Source: Tellurirhabdus rosea
Lineage (GTDB): Bacteria > Bacteroidota > Bacteroidia > Cytophagales > Spirosomataceae
Reading direction: 5' to 3'
Assembly (NCBI RefSeq): GCF_026278345.1
Contig: NZ_CP111085.1
Coordinates: 1,686,001 to 1,750,000, forward strand
DNA length: 64,000 nucleotides
Made by a program: the position numbers and the translations under genes. Positions within the stretch are counted from its first letter, which is position 1, and the number at the start of each line of letters is the position of its first letter. The notes under the pieces were generated by a model. That model had not been told where the DNA came from and ran no database searches. It was given only the letters and a program-made list of their open reading frames with translations. Below, piece by piece: positions 26,932-35,342 of this stretch.

Positions 26932-28215
26932 TTGTTTTCTTTCGTTTATACCCTTTCCATTCGGCTTTACGGCGCCGCCCTCCGGCTGGCGTCTCCGTTT
27001 CACGCCAAAGCCCGGCTGGCAGCGGCCGGGCGGCGGGACCTGCTCGCCCGGATTCAGCAGGCGTTGTCCGGCAATACAGCTCCTGTGGCCTGGTTCCATG
27101 CCGCTTCGCTGGGCGAGTTTGAGCAGGGGCGGCCGGTCATGGAAGCCTTCCGCGCGCAATACCCGGAGTACAAAATCCTGCTTACCTTCTTCTCGCCCTC
27201 GGGCTACGAGATTCGGAAAAATTATGCCGGAGCCGATTACATCTTCTACCTCCCGCTCGATACACCCGACAACGCCCGGCAATTGATCGAGGCCGTCCGG
27301 CCCGCCATCGCCTTTTTTATCAAGTACGAATTCTGGTACAATTACCTCCGCGAACTGCACCAACGCGGTGTGCCGACCCTTTCCTTTTCGGCCATTTTTC
27401 GGCCCGGTCAGGTCTTTTTCAAACCCTACGGCGGTCCCTACCGAAAGTTGCTGACGTATTTTGATCACATTCTGGTCCAGAACAAAGAGTCCGACGAGCT
27501 GCTGCGGAGCCTGGGACTTACGGCCGTCACCCGGGCAGGCGACACGCGTTTCGACCGGGTGGCGCAGATTGTCGCGAACAAAAAACCCATTCTAATTGCC
27601 GAAGCGTTCAAAGAAGACACCCCGCTTCTGGTGATTGGCAGCGCCTGGCAGGCCGATATGGATGTGCTGATTCCGGTCCTCAACGCTTTCGACAAACCGC
27701 TGAAGGTGATCATCGCTCCGCACGAAATCCACGACGCCGAAATCGAACGCTGGCGCGGTCAGTTGTCCGGCAAATCCGTTCGTTACTCCGAAGTTGTTCA
27801 GGCCGGACGCGATCAGTCGGCCGTTCAGGACTCCCGTTATTTAATCATCGACAACATCGGCATGCTTACGTCCCTGTACCAGTACGGCGACTTTGCGTAC
27901 GTGGGCGGGGCGTTTGGCAAAGGGCTGCACAACATCCTCGAACCGGCCACGTTCGGCATGCCGCTGTTTTTCGGGCCGCGTTACGAAAAATTTCAGGAGG
28001 CGGTGGATTTGGTACGGCTTGGCGGCGCTTTTTCGGTCGGGAACTCTGAGCACCTCCGGGTCGCTTTTGAGCGGATTTACGGGGATAAACAGGCGCACAC
28101 GGCCGCGGCAAAGGCCTCGGCGGATTATGTGGCTTCGGGAGTGGGCGCCACGGCTCTGGTCATGGAAGTAACTCAAAAAGTCATTTCGCAACGTTTATCA
28201 AAGAATACCCAGTAA
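26932..28215 (+). CDS. waaA: 3-deoxy-D-manno-octulosonic acid (Kdo) transferase
   Basis: Adds Kdo to lipid A precursors in lipopolysaccharide synthesis at the inner membrane. An N-terminal hydrophobic anchor (FVYTLSIRLYGAALRLASPF) precedes the glycosyltransferase fold, with VAWFHAASLGEFEQGRPVME (substrate-binding Glu), ILLTFFSPSGYE, KYEFWYNYL, FSAIFRPGQVFF, and in the C-half VIGSAWQAD, IIAPHEIHD, and FAYVGGAFGKGLHNILEPA. The 427-residue length is normal. The start is TTG at 26932, right after a -7 element; no ATG is available before the conserved domain. Confidence 0.93.
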   Translation: MFSFVYTLSIRLYGAALRLASPFHAKARLAAAGRRDLLARIQQALSGNTAPVAWFHAASLGEFEQGRPVMEAFRAQYPEYKILLTFFSPSGYEIRKNYAGADYIFYLPLDTPDNARQLIEAVRPAIAFFIKYEFWYNYLRELHQRGVPTLSFSAIFRPGQVFFKPYGGPYRKLLTYFDHILVQNKESDELLRSLGLTAVTRAGDTRFDRVAQIVANKKPILIAEAFKEDTPLLVIGSAWQADMDVLIPVLNAFDKPLKVIIAPHEIHDAEIERWRGQLSGKSVRYSEVVQAGRDQSAVQDSRYLIIDNIGMLTSLYQYGDFAYVGGAFGKGLHNILEPATFGMPLFFGPRYEKFQEAVDLVRLGGAFSVGNSEHLRVAFERIYGDKQAHTAAAKASADYVASGVGATALVMEVTQKVISQRLSKNTQ

Positions 28216-28339
28216 GACATTTAATCAATTTGCACCTCTCCTTGTTAAAAGAGTTCGACGGGTCATCAAGCCTGATTGGAAAATCGTTGATGCCCTTTGA
28301 GATTCTTTGATAAACTTTGCGAAATAACCGTTAAAATCT

Positions 28340-29266
28340 TTGCAGTCAGCTCTCGTCATACGCTCCACCGGCTCCTGGTACGACATTCGCACCGGGGACG
28401 GCCACACCTACCGCGCCCGGTTGAAAGGTAAATTCAAAATCGCCGGGCTGAAAGTAACCAACCCGATTGCCGTGGGCGACCGGGTCCGGTACGAAGTGGA
28501 AGACGAAACCGAAAACACGGCCGTCATCCTGAATATCGAACCCCGCGAAAATTACATCATCCGGCAGTCGGTCCACAAAACGGCGCACGGACATATTCTC
28601 GCCGCCAACCTTGATCAGGCCGTCCTGATCGTCACGCTCACCATGCCGCGGACTTCGCTCGGGTTCATCGACCGTTTTCTGATTACAGCCGAATCATTTC
28701 GCATCCCGACCACGCTGGTTTTCAACAAAACAGACACGCTGAGCGAAGAAGGGCTGGCCTACCAGCAGGAAATCCGGGACCTTTACGAAGGCATCGGATA
28801 CGCCACCCTGTCCACCTCGGCCACCGAAGGAACGGGCGTGCAGGACTTTCAGGAACTGCTCGGCGGCAAAATCACGCTTCTGTCGGGCCATTCGGGCGTC
28901 GGGAAGTCCTCGCTGGTCAACGCCATTGCCCCAGATCTGAATCTGCGGACGAACGAAGTTTCGACTTTTGCCAACAAGGGTGTCCACACGACCACCTTTG
29001 CCGAGATGTTCGAATTGGGACCCGATACCTTCATCATCGACACGCCGGGCATCAAGGAACTGGGTCTGGCCGATATGTCGAAAGAGGAAATCAGCCATTA
29101 TTTTCCCGAAATGCGCGACCGCCTGAACCAGTGTCGTTACCACAACTGCCTGCACGTCAACGAACCGGGCTGCGCCATCAAGGAAGCCGTGGGCGAAGGC
29201 GAGATTGCCGAGAGCCGTTACTGGAGTTACCTGAGCATGATCAGCGGCGAGGACAACCGCCGGTAA
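28340..29266 (+). CDS. rsgA: Ribosome small-subunit-dependent GTPase A
   Basis: A circularly permuted GTPase that assists late 30S maturation. Order of motifs: an N-terminal OB-fold (ALVIRSTGSWYDIRTGDG), G4 VFNKTD, G1 GHSGVGKSSLVN, G3 DTPGIKELG, and a C-terminal zinc module CRYHNCLHVNEPGC. The length of 308 residues is normal. The start is TTG at 28340, which places the family opening LVIRSTGSWY at the N-terminus; no in-frame ATG lies there. A near-match promoter box (TAAACTTTG, one extra base) is at 28311. Confidence 0.93.
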   Translation: MQSALVIRSTGSWYDIRTGDGHTYRARLKGKFKIAGLKVTNPIAVGDRVRYEVEDETENTAVILNIEPRENYIIRQSVHKTAHGHILAANLDQAVLIVTLTMPRTSLGFIDRFLITAESFRIPTTLVFNKTDTLSEEGLAYQQEIRDLYEGIGYATLSTSATEGTGVQDFQELLGGKITLLSGHSGVGKSSLVNAIAPDLNLRTNEVSTFANKGVHTTTFAEMFELGPDTFIIDTPGIKELGLADMSKEEISHYFPEMRDRLNQCRYHNCLHVNEPGCAIKEAVGEGEIAESRYWSYLSMISGEDNRR

Positions 29267-29305
29267 GAAAATCGGCGGGCCTTCCGGGTCCGCCGATTTT
29301 CTTTT
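29267..29305. terminator. Bidirectional terminator between rsgA and the TspO-like gene
   Basis: GAAAATCGGCGG pairs perfectly with CCGCCGATTTTC across an 11-nt loop and is followed by TTTT. It sits between convergent genes. Confidence 0.85.
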
Positions 29306-29981
29306 ACAAAGAAGAATAATCGCTTAAATGCGCCTGCGGCTCTCCGGCCGTCTCCTCATCCTCGAACGGAGCTTTCTCCCCTTCCCACAACTGGATGGGA
29401 GCCTCCAGCCCCAGGCCCCGATCGGGATTGTACAACGCCTGATAAGCCGCTACGGAAGTGGCAAACCAGGTCCAGGCCATGACGGGCAGGTAGGCGTTGG
29501 CCAGCCGCCGGTCGTAAGGCCGGGCCAGCGTATAGGCCGCCGTGTTCAGCAGGGCATCGGCCGGCGTCCAGACCAGCGCCAGAATCGGACTTTTGCGGCG
29601 GAAATACACGTAACCAAAAGTTGTGAAATCCAGCCAGTGCAGCGCCTGCAGCAGCAGCAGCGCCCGCCGGTTCGGAAACCAGCCGGGTTTGTTCAGCAGC
29701 CGCAGCCCCGCCCAGGTCAGGCAGAGGGTGTTCAGCGTCCAGGCCGGACCGAACAACCCGGCGGGTGGCGCCCAGACGGGCAGTTTCTGCTTTCGGTAAA
29801 AATCCTGATCGTCTTCGTGCTGCTGTTCCCGGCTCCGCTGCCGGCTGCTGCGAGCCGACAGGCCCGCCGCTACCGTTACGGCCGCAAAGAACAGGGCGGC
29901 ATGGTACCACTTAAATCGCTTCGGCTGAATAGTTTCGGCCCAGTTTGCCGTTCGGGCGGCCAGAGTACGCGACATTTCCAT
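29304..29981 (-). CDS. TspO/MBR-family membrane protein
   Basis: A 225-residue protein with several membrane helices. The TspO/MBR signature is recognisable in WAPPAGLFGPAWTLNTL, LTWAGLRLL, FTTFGYVYFRRKSPILALVWTP and AWTWFATSVAAYQALYNPD. The family binds porphyrins, and the Trp-rich pocket is consistent with that. A longer N-terminal segment than usual holds an extra hydrophobic helix and a Arg/Gln-rich loop (SSRQRSREQQHEDDQDF). A -7 element lies at 30019-30026. Confidence 0.78.
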   Translation of the reverse strand: MEMSRTLAARTANWAETIQPKRFKWYHAALFFAAVTVAAGLSARSSRQRSREQQHEDDQDFYRKQKLPVWAPPAGLFGPAWTLNTLCLTWAGLRLLNKPGWFPNRRALLLLQALHWLDFTTFGYVYFRRKSPILALVWTPADALLNTAAYTLARPYDRRLANAYLPVMAWTWFATSVAAYQALYNPDRGLGLEAPIQLWEGEKAPFEDEETAGEPQAHLSDYSSL

Positions 29982-30018
29982 GTGTTTTCGGGGAATGTTT
30001 TTTACGTAACCCGCTGCG

Positions 30019-30026
30019 CAAAAATA
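30019..30026 (-). promoter_or_regulatory. Bacteroidota -7 element (TATTTTTG) for the TspO-like gene
   Basis: An exact TAnnTTTG match on the minus strand, 38 nt before the ATG at 29981. Confidence 0.45.
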
Positions 30027-30052
30027 GGGTTGGTCCCGCCGCCGAATTCTGT

Positions 30053-31429
30053 CTAAGTGGTCATCGCGGCCAGCAGGTCGGCCTGTGTAATGATATGCAC
30101 CTGCTCCGTTTCGTCCCGCACGAGCAGCGCCTTGTTTTCGCGGTCAATCAGGGACGAAAGCACGTCCACCGTGTTGTCGAGCCCGACGAACTTGAACGGC
30201 TTGTCCATGACCTCGCTGACGGGCACGTCCTTGATGGCGGGGTCTTCAATGAGTTTGCTTAAGATGGTCGAATCGGTCAGGCTGCCGACGATGTGGTCCT
30301 GCTCGTCGGTAACCGGAATCTGGGAAATGCCGCGCTGGTTGAGCGTCCGGATGGCCTCGGCCACGGTGGCGCTGCGGCTGACGGTGGTCAGTTTGGCACT
30401 GCCGTTCTTGCTGTGGATAATGTCGCGGGCGGTGGCAAACTCCCGGCTTTCGAGGAAGCCGTGGTCTTTCATCCAGACGTCGTTGTAAATCTTGGCGAGG
30501 TAGCGCGTGCCGTGGTCGGGCAGCAGAATCACCATCACGTCGTCGTCCTTCAGGTTATCTTTCGCCCATTCGAGCGCCCCATGCACGGCCGTTCCGCACG
30601 ACCAGCCAATAAACAGCCCTTCCTCCCGCGACAGACGCCGGGCCATGATCGCCGCGTCTTTATCGGTCACTTTGACAAAATGATCGATCATGCTAAAATC
30701 GACGTTTTTGGGAAGAATATCCTCCCCGATGCCTTCGGTCAGGTACGGATAAATCTCGCCTTCGTCGAAAATTCCCGTCTCCTTGTACTTCTTGAACACC
30801 GAGCCGTAGGTGTCGAGGCCGATCGTGACAACGTCCGGATTCTGTTCTTTCAAGAATTTGGCCGTGCCGCAGATGGTGCCGCCCGTCCCGACGCCCGAGG
30901 CGAAATGCGTGATTTTGCCGTCCGTGTCCCGCCAGATTTCCGGGCCGGTCGAGTCGTAATGGGCGGCGGTGTTGGAGAGGTTGTCGTACTGGTTGGGATA
31001 AAACGAGTTCGGGATTTCCTGATTCAGCCGTTTGGCGACGGAGTAGTACGAGCGCGGATCTTCCGGGGCTACGTTGGTCGGGCACACGACGACTTCGGCC
31101 CCCACCGCGCGCAGGATGTCGATTTTCTCCTTCGACTGTTTGTCAGCCATCGTGAAAATGCATTTGTAGCCTTTTCCGATGGCGGCGAGGGCGAGCCCGA
31201 AGCCCGTATTGCCGGAGGTGCCTTCGATGATGGTTCCGCCCGGCCGGATGACGCCCGCCTTTTCGGCGTCTTCGAGCATCCGGATGGCAATGCGGTCTTT
31301 CACGGACTGACCGGGGTTGAAATATTCGACTTTCGCCAGAATCGTCCCCCGGATGCCCTTGGTCACCTTATTGAGTTTGACCAGCGGGGTATTGCCGATG
31401 GTGTCGATGATGGAATTATAGTACTTCAT
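30053..31429 (-). CDS. Cystathionine beta-synthase-type PLP enzyme with CBS pair
   Basis: A fold-type II PLP enzyme of cysteine metabolism. The PLP lysine is K44 in NPGQSVKDRIA, with the phosphate/substrate loop GTSGNTGFGLA near 70 and the PLP-phosphate loop GVGTGGTICGT near 183. A tandem CBS-domain pair (about 330-455) has ISQIPVTDEQDHIVGSLTD and LLVRDETEQVHIITQADLL and may bind adenosyl ligands. The 458-residue length matches bacterial cystathionine beta-synthases without a heme domain; cysteine synthase activity cannot be excluded. It follows mce on the same strand with a 72-nt gap. Confidence 0.9.
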   Translation of the reverse strand: MKYYNSIIDTIGNTPLVKLNKVTKGIRGTILAKVEYFNPGQSVKDRIAIRMLEDAEKAGVIRPGGTIIEGTSGNTGFGLALAAIGKGYKCIFTMADKQSKEKIDILRAVGAEVVVCPTNVAPEDPRSYYSVAKRLNQEIPNSFYPNQYDNLSNTAAHYDSTGPEIWRDTDGKITHFASGVGTGGTICGTAKFLKEQNPDVVTIGLDTYGSVFKKYKETGIFDEGEIYPYLTEGIGEDILPKNVDFSMIDHFVKVTDKDAAIMARRLSREEGLFIGWSCGTAVHGALEWAKDNLKDDDVMVILLPDHGTRYLAKIYNDVWMKDHGFLESREFATARDIIHSKNGSAKLTTVSRSATVAEAIRTLNQRGISQIPVTDEQDHIVGSLTDSTILSKLIEDPAIKDVPVSEVMDKPFKFVGLDNTVDVLSSLIDRENKALLVRDETEQVHIITQADLLAAMTT

Positions 31430-31501
31430 GATGATGTGGTCTTGTACGTGGTCAGAAAAGTAGTGATTTGTTGATGAAAATGGTTGAAGGAGCGGGATTG
31501 T

Positions 31502-31909
31502 TTAGGCCTTGATTTCCTGACACAACTCCACCAGCACGCCGTTCGTGCTTTTCGGATGCAGGAAAACGACCAGCTTGTTATCGGCGCCCTTTTTAGGGGT
31601 TTCGTTCAAAAACTGGAAACCCAGAAGCGTCAGACGCTCGATCTCGACGCGCAGGTCGACGACTTCAAACGCAACGTGGTGGACGCCCTCGCCGCGCTTT
31701 TCGATAAATCTGGCAATCGGACTATCCGGGCGCGTGGCTTCCAGCAGTTCGATCTTGGTTTCGTTGACCCGAAAGAACGAGGTCGTGACGCCCTCCGATT
31801 CAACGGCCTCCGACTTGTAAGGCTCCGCTCCCAACAGCTTTGTAAATAAATTGTTGGAAGCCGCCAGGTTCCTGACGGCAATTCCGATGTGCTCGACGTT
31901 TGTAAACAT
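31502..31909 (-). CDS. mce: Methylmalonyl-CoA epimerase
   Basis: A vicinal-oxygen-chelate protein that interconverts the epimers of methylmalonyl-CoA. It opens NVEHIGIAVRNLAASNNLFTKLLG, with the metal-ligand His in HIGIAV, and continues with KIELLEAT, GEGVHHVAFEVVDL (second His) and FLHPKSTNGVLVELCQ (Glu ligand). The length of 135 residues is typical. It is divergent from the IscA-like gene and precedes the cystathionine beta-synthase gene. Confidence 0.93.
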   Translation of the reverse strand: MFTNVEHIGIAVRNLAASNNLFTKLLGAEPYKSEAVESEGVTTSFFRVNETKIELLEATRPDSPIARFIEKRGEGVHHVAFEVVDLRVEIERLTLLGFQFLNETPKKGADNKLVVFLHPKSTNGVLVELCQEIKA

Positions 31910-32101
31910 ACTCGTGGATTAGGGATGACCGGCCGGCAGCATTGGTCCACGCGACTTCCCTGCACCCGACCGAACTTTTCATTTCTGGCAAAAGTTAATA
32001 GCTTAGCCTTGCTTACCAATATTCAGGCGCTAATTTTCATTATTCGTTGCGGTTCGCCGCTCGACGGTTCGCCGCTCGGTTCATTATTCATTTTTACCGC
32101 T

Positions 32102-32428
32102 ATGGTATCGGTTACTGAAAAAGCCAAAGATAAAATCATTGAACTCCGTCAGAAAGAGGGCCTTACCGACCACTACGCCATCCGCGTGGCCGTGGAGGGC
32201 GGCGGGTGTTCGGGCCTGATGTACGACCTGCAATTCGATACGGCCCAGCAGCCGACCGACCATGTCGTGGAGGACAAAGGCATCCGGATTTACGTCGATA
32301 AAAAAAGCCTGCTGTATCTGGCGGGCACCGAACTGGATTTCTCCGACGGCCTCAACGGCAAAGGCTTCCAGTTCAAAAATCCTAACGCCAGCCGGACCTG
32401 CGGCTGCGGCGAAAGCTTCAGCGTGTAA
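32102..32428 (+). CDS. HesB/IscA-family iron-sulfur assembly protein
   Basis: An A-type carrier that delivers Fe-S clusters. The 108-residue protein from the ATG at 32102 has the three invariant cysteines: C36 in EGGGCSGLMY, and C100 and C102 in SRTCGCGESF. The frame is open upstream to 31889, but that stretch has repeated intergenic-looking sequence and no family similarity. The 190 nt between mce and this gene contain a doubled GTTCGCCGCTCG word near 32050-32080. Confidence 0.93.
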   Translation: MVSVTEKAKDKIIELRQKEGLTDHYAIRVAVEGGGCSGLMYDLQFDTAQQPTDHVVEDKGIRIYVDKKSLLYLAGTELDFSDGLNGKGFQFKNPNASRTCGCGESFSV

Positions 32429-32433
32429 TTGAC

Positions 32434-32571
32434 GTCTGAACCGGGATTTACGCTGATTTAAATGATTCAACTGATTTTTAGGACTACCCCGGTTCTTGAC
32501 GAAACGACAAGTCTCCGGTGCTCAACGAAATCATGTTAATCAGCCCAATCAGCGTAAATCCCGGTTCAGAC
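32434..32571. repeat. Perfect 25-bp inverted repeat around an 88-nt loop
   Basis: The arms 32434-32458 and 32547-32571 are exact complements, containing the word GGGATTTACGCTGATT. The element fills the gap between the IscA-like and thioesterase genes and ends one base before the thioesterase ATG, so the right arm may sequester that start. Similar words (GCGGATATACGCAGATTT) recur at 33675-33715. Confidence 0.75.
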
Positions 32572-32572
32572 A

Positions 32573-33121
32573 ATGCGCCCCGTCTCTTTCTCCCGCATCA
32601 CCCTTACCGAACTCATGATTCCCGCCTACGCCAATTTCGGCGGGAAGATCCACGGCGGCATCCTGCTGTCGCTGATGGATAAGGCGGCCTATGCTTGCGC
32701 CTCCAAACACTCCGGCGCTTATTGCGTCACGGTTTCGGTCGAAAACGTCGAATTCCGGCAGCCTGTGGAAGTGGGTGAGCTGGTTTCTCTGCTGGCTTCG
32801 GTCAATTACGTGGGCCGCACGTCGATGATCATCGGCATCAAAGTCATCGCCGAAAATGTCAAAACGGGCGTCGTGAAGCATACCAATACGTCCTACTTCA
32901 CGATGGTCGCCAAGGACGACAACAACCAGCCGACCGAAGTGCCGCCGCTGCTGCTCGAAACCAAAGAAGACATCCGTCGCTTTCTGGAAGCCATCAAACG
33001 CCGCGAACTCCGCCAACGCAACCGCGAAGAATTTGATAACGAAAAAACCCGCCTGCTCGTAGAAGAGGGCGGGTTGGAAATGCTGCAGGGCGAACGATGC
33101 CGGGTGGCAATTAAAAGTTAA
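32573..33121 (+). CDS. Acyl-CoA thioesterase (hotdog fold)
   Basis: Hydrolyses acyl-CoA. The hotdog signature is MIPAYANFGGKIHGGILLSL followed by MDKAAYACASKHSG, VTVSVENVEFRQPVEVGELV, and SMIIGIKVIAENVKTG. The length of 182 residues includes a charged C-terminal helix (RRELRQRNREEFDNEKTR). The stop codon lies inside the following inverted repeat. The substrate chain length cannot be judged. Confidence 0.9.
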   Translation: MRPVSFSRITLTELMIPAYANFGGKIHGGILLSLMDKAAYACASKHSGAYCVTVSVENVEFRQPVEVGELVSLLASVNYVGRTSMIIGIKVIAENVKTGVVKHTNTSYFTMVAKDDNNQPTEVPPLLLETKEDIRRFLEAIKRRELRQRNREEFDNEKTRLLVEEGGLEMLQGERCRVAIKS

Positions 33122-33208
33122 GAGTTAAGAGTTAAAAATAGCTTTGCAGGTGCCGGTGATCTAGGCAAAGCGGAGCCTATTTTTAACTCTTAACTTTTAA
33201 TTTTTAAT
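33109..33208. repeat. Intergenic inverted repeat with GTTAAGA-word arms
   Basis: The left arm 33109-33147 and right arm 33175-33208 are near-complementary runs of AGTTAAG/GTTAAAA words. The centre holds GCTTTGC and GGCAAAGC. It covers the stop codons of both convergent genes and belongs to the word-tandem hairpin family. Confidence 0.75.
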
Positions 33209-33632
33209 TCTGCAAGCGCAGTGACTGCCAGGCGGCCATCTGCCACTGGTTGCCTTTTTTGACGTATACGTCCGTATAGCGGAGTCGGGTGTTGATGGTT
33301 TCGCCGTTGTTGGCGGCTTTAATCAGACACACGCCGTTGATGATAGCCGTATTGCCGTACACCCGGACTTTCATCTCCTGCACGTCGATGGCGTCGTATT
33401 TCGATTTGCCGTCCTTGATGGACTGGATGTAGGACTGCTTGGTATCCTGATTGCCGTTGGAATGCGTGTAGATCAGGTCGTCGGCCAGCACTTTATTCAG
33501 TACGTCGTAATTTTTGGCGACCTGCGCCTCAAAACGCTGTTTCTCGGCGGCCATGACGGCTTTTTCGTCCGCCGATTGGGCGAAAACAAACGTGGTGACC
33601 AGAAGGAAACAGGCGGTCAGGAGTGATTTCAT
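33204..33632 (-). CDS. Secreted DUF4440/SnoaL-like protein
   Basis: A 142-residue NTF2-like protein with a signal peptide (MKSLLTACFLLVTTFVFAQ). The mature part has the DUF4440 pattern AAEKQRFEAQVAKNYDVLNK, VLADDLIYTHSNG, YIQSIKDGK, RVYGNTAIINGVCLI and YTDVYVKKGNQWQMAAWQS. The fold is known to bind small molecules, but no specific activity can be assigned. Confidence 0.85.
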   Translation of the reverse strand: MKSLLTACFLLVTTFVFAQSADEKAVMAAEKQRFEAQVAKNYDVLNKVLADDLIYTHSNGNQDTKQSYIQSIKDGKSKYDAIDVQEMKVRVYGNTAIINGVCLIKAANNGETINTRLRYTDVYVKKGNQWQMAAWQSLRLQN

Positions 33633-33740
33633 GGTGGTTTAAGTTGTGTTTTTTTGGTAAAAGAAAGAGTTCACGCGGATATACGCAGATTTCCGGCCCA
33701 GATTGGCGCAGATTTTTCCAATGCCCTCCGAAAGCACCAA

Positions 33741-35243
33741 TCACCAGACCGATTCCACATTTCGGAGAGTGACCGACCGCCAGCCTTCGCCCCGGAATTC
33801 GATGGCCTGGCTGTTGGGACCGGGAAAAATCAGATTCGTCAGCGTCACCTGCCCGTCGTTGGCGAAGACCTCCACCGACGAGCGGTCTACGAAAATCTGG
33901 AGCTTTAGCCGGGTCGGAATGAGGCTGTTTGCCCCCGTTGTGGCCAGTTTCAGCGGGGCCGATGTCCGCGCTGGAAAATCCTTGTGAAACTTCGTATTAC
34001 CCGACTTCGTGCGGTCCACGTACAGTTCCTGCCGGGCCAGATCGTAGCCAATGACCGTCTCTTCTTCGCCGGCCTTCCGGACGGCCACGGCCACATCCGC
34101 CGTCAGGTCGGCCTCCACCGTCAGGACGTAGGAGTCGCCTTTGATCCGGTTGTCTTTCAGGCTTTTATTCAATTCGGCTACATCGATTCCGCGCCACTGG
34201 AAGCTGTCCGAGGTCAGCGGGCGAATCTGGCTGGCGGGTAGTTGGCGCAGTTCATACGCATTTTTGGTTCGGACAATCTTCAGTTCGCGCGGCAGTGTCA
34301 TGGCTCCCCGAAACGGCGTTGTCGGAATATCGTTGGCGTATTGCCAGTTGTTGAGCCAGCCCAGACTCAGGGGTTTGGGCGCGTGGTTGAACGTAATGGC
34401 CGCGTAGTAGTCCTTGCCATAATCGACCAGCCGTACATCTCCCGGCTTCATATCCGTCCGGAACGCCTTCCCGTTGAAATCGCCGATCCAGTACCGCATG
34501 CCCGTTCCTCCGGCCGGCATGCCGCCCCCGAGCGAAAGCAGCAGCAGCCATTTTTTCTCTTTACGGCCTTCTACGGGCAGTTCAATCAGGGCGGGACATT
34601 CCCAGATGCCGTCCGGGCCGTTGTCGGCAAAGGCGAATTCGCCGGTCCGCTCCCACTGTTTCAGGTTTCTGGAAGCGAAGAAAAGCGCCTTCCGTTGCGT
34701 CGAAAGCACCACGGTCATGATCCAGCGGCCGGACGGTTCGTGCCAGATCACGTTCGGATCGCGGAAGTCCTTTTCCTTGAGGTCGATGACCGGGTTGCCG
34801 GGGTATTTGGTCCAGGTCCGGCCGTTGTCGAGGCTGTAGGCGATGTACTGGCTTTGTATTTTTTCGGTATGATTGGTGTAAATCGCCACCATCGCGTTTG
34901 TGCCGAAGCCGCTGGTGTTTTTGCTGTCCACCACGCAGCTTCCCGAAAACGCCATGCCGTCCTTGTCCTCCGGAATCGCCGGTTTCAGTTCCTTCCAGTT
35001 GAACAAATCCGGGCTGACGGCATGGCCCCAGGTCATGTGTCCCCAGCGGATGCCGAACGGGTTGTACTGAAAAAACAGGTGGTATTCGCCGTTGTGGTAT
35101 ACCAGCCCGTTCGGGTCGTTGGTCCAGTTGATGCGGGGCGAAAAGTGATACTGCGGGCGGTAATTCTGGCGGTAGGTGGTGTCCGTCCGCTGCGCGAAAG
35201 CGGCGGTTGACACCAACAGAAGGGTAAGGATTTGTCGGATCAT
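33741..35243 (-). CDS. Glycoside hydrolase family 32 (fructan beta-fructosidase/levanase-like)
   Basis: A secreted fructan-degrading enzyme. Residues 1-18 are a signal peptide ending AFAQ. The five-bladed propeller has the nucleophile D43 in NWTNDPNGLVYH, MTWGHAVSPDLFNW, the transition-state stabiliser in DFRDPNVIW, and the acid/base Glu in IWECPALIEL near 214. The C-terminal beta-sandwich contains QIFVDRSSVEVFANDGQ. The 500-residue length is normal. No fructan SusCD pair is adjacent. Confidence 0.94.
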   Translation of the reverse strand: MIRQILTLLLVSTAAFAQRTDTTYRQNYRPQYHFSPRINWTNDPNGLVYHNGEYHLFFQYNPFGIRWGHMTWGHAVSPDLFNWKELKPAIPEDKDGMAFSGSCVVDSKNTSGFGTNAMVAIYTNHTEKIQSQYIAYSLDNGRTWTKYPGNPVIDLKEKDFRDPNVIWHEPSGRWIMTVVLSTQRKALFFASRNLKQWERTGEFAFADNGPDGIWECPALIELPVEGRKEKKWLLLLSLGGGMPAGGTGMRYWIGDFNGKAFRTDMKPGDVRLVDYGKDYYAAITFNHAPKPLSLGWLNNWQYANDIPTTPFRGAMTLPRELKIVRTKNAYELRQLPASQIRPLTSDSFQWRGIDVAELNKSLKDNRIKGDSYVLTVEADLTADVAVAVRKAGEEETVIGYDLARQELYVDRTKSGNTKFHKDFPARTSAPLKLATTGANSLIPTRLKLQIFVDRSSVEVFANDGQVTLTNLIFPGPNSQAIEFRGEGWRSVTLRNVESVW

Positions 35244-35342
35244 CTCGGTGTAACTCGTTGCGGCTTTCTCCGCCGTCCGCGGGTGGTTTTCGCCGCCGGA
35301 CCGGACGAAGCAAAACGCAGAGTTACACAGAGTTTTTCAGGA

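Noticed and set aside
31889-32101. Long N-terminus on the IscA-like protein
   Set aside because: A-type carriers start at the MVSVTEKA region; the upstream codons overlap the mce start and contain doubled intergenic words.
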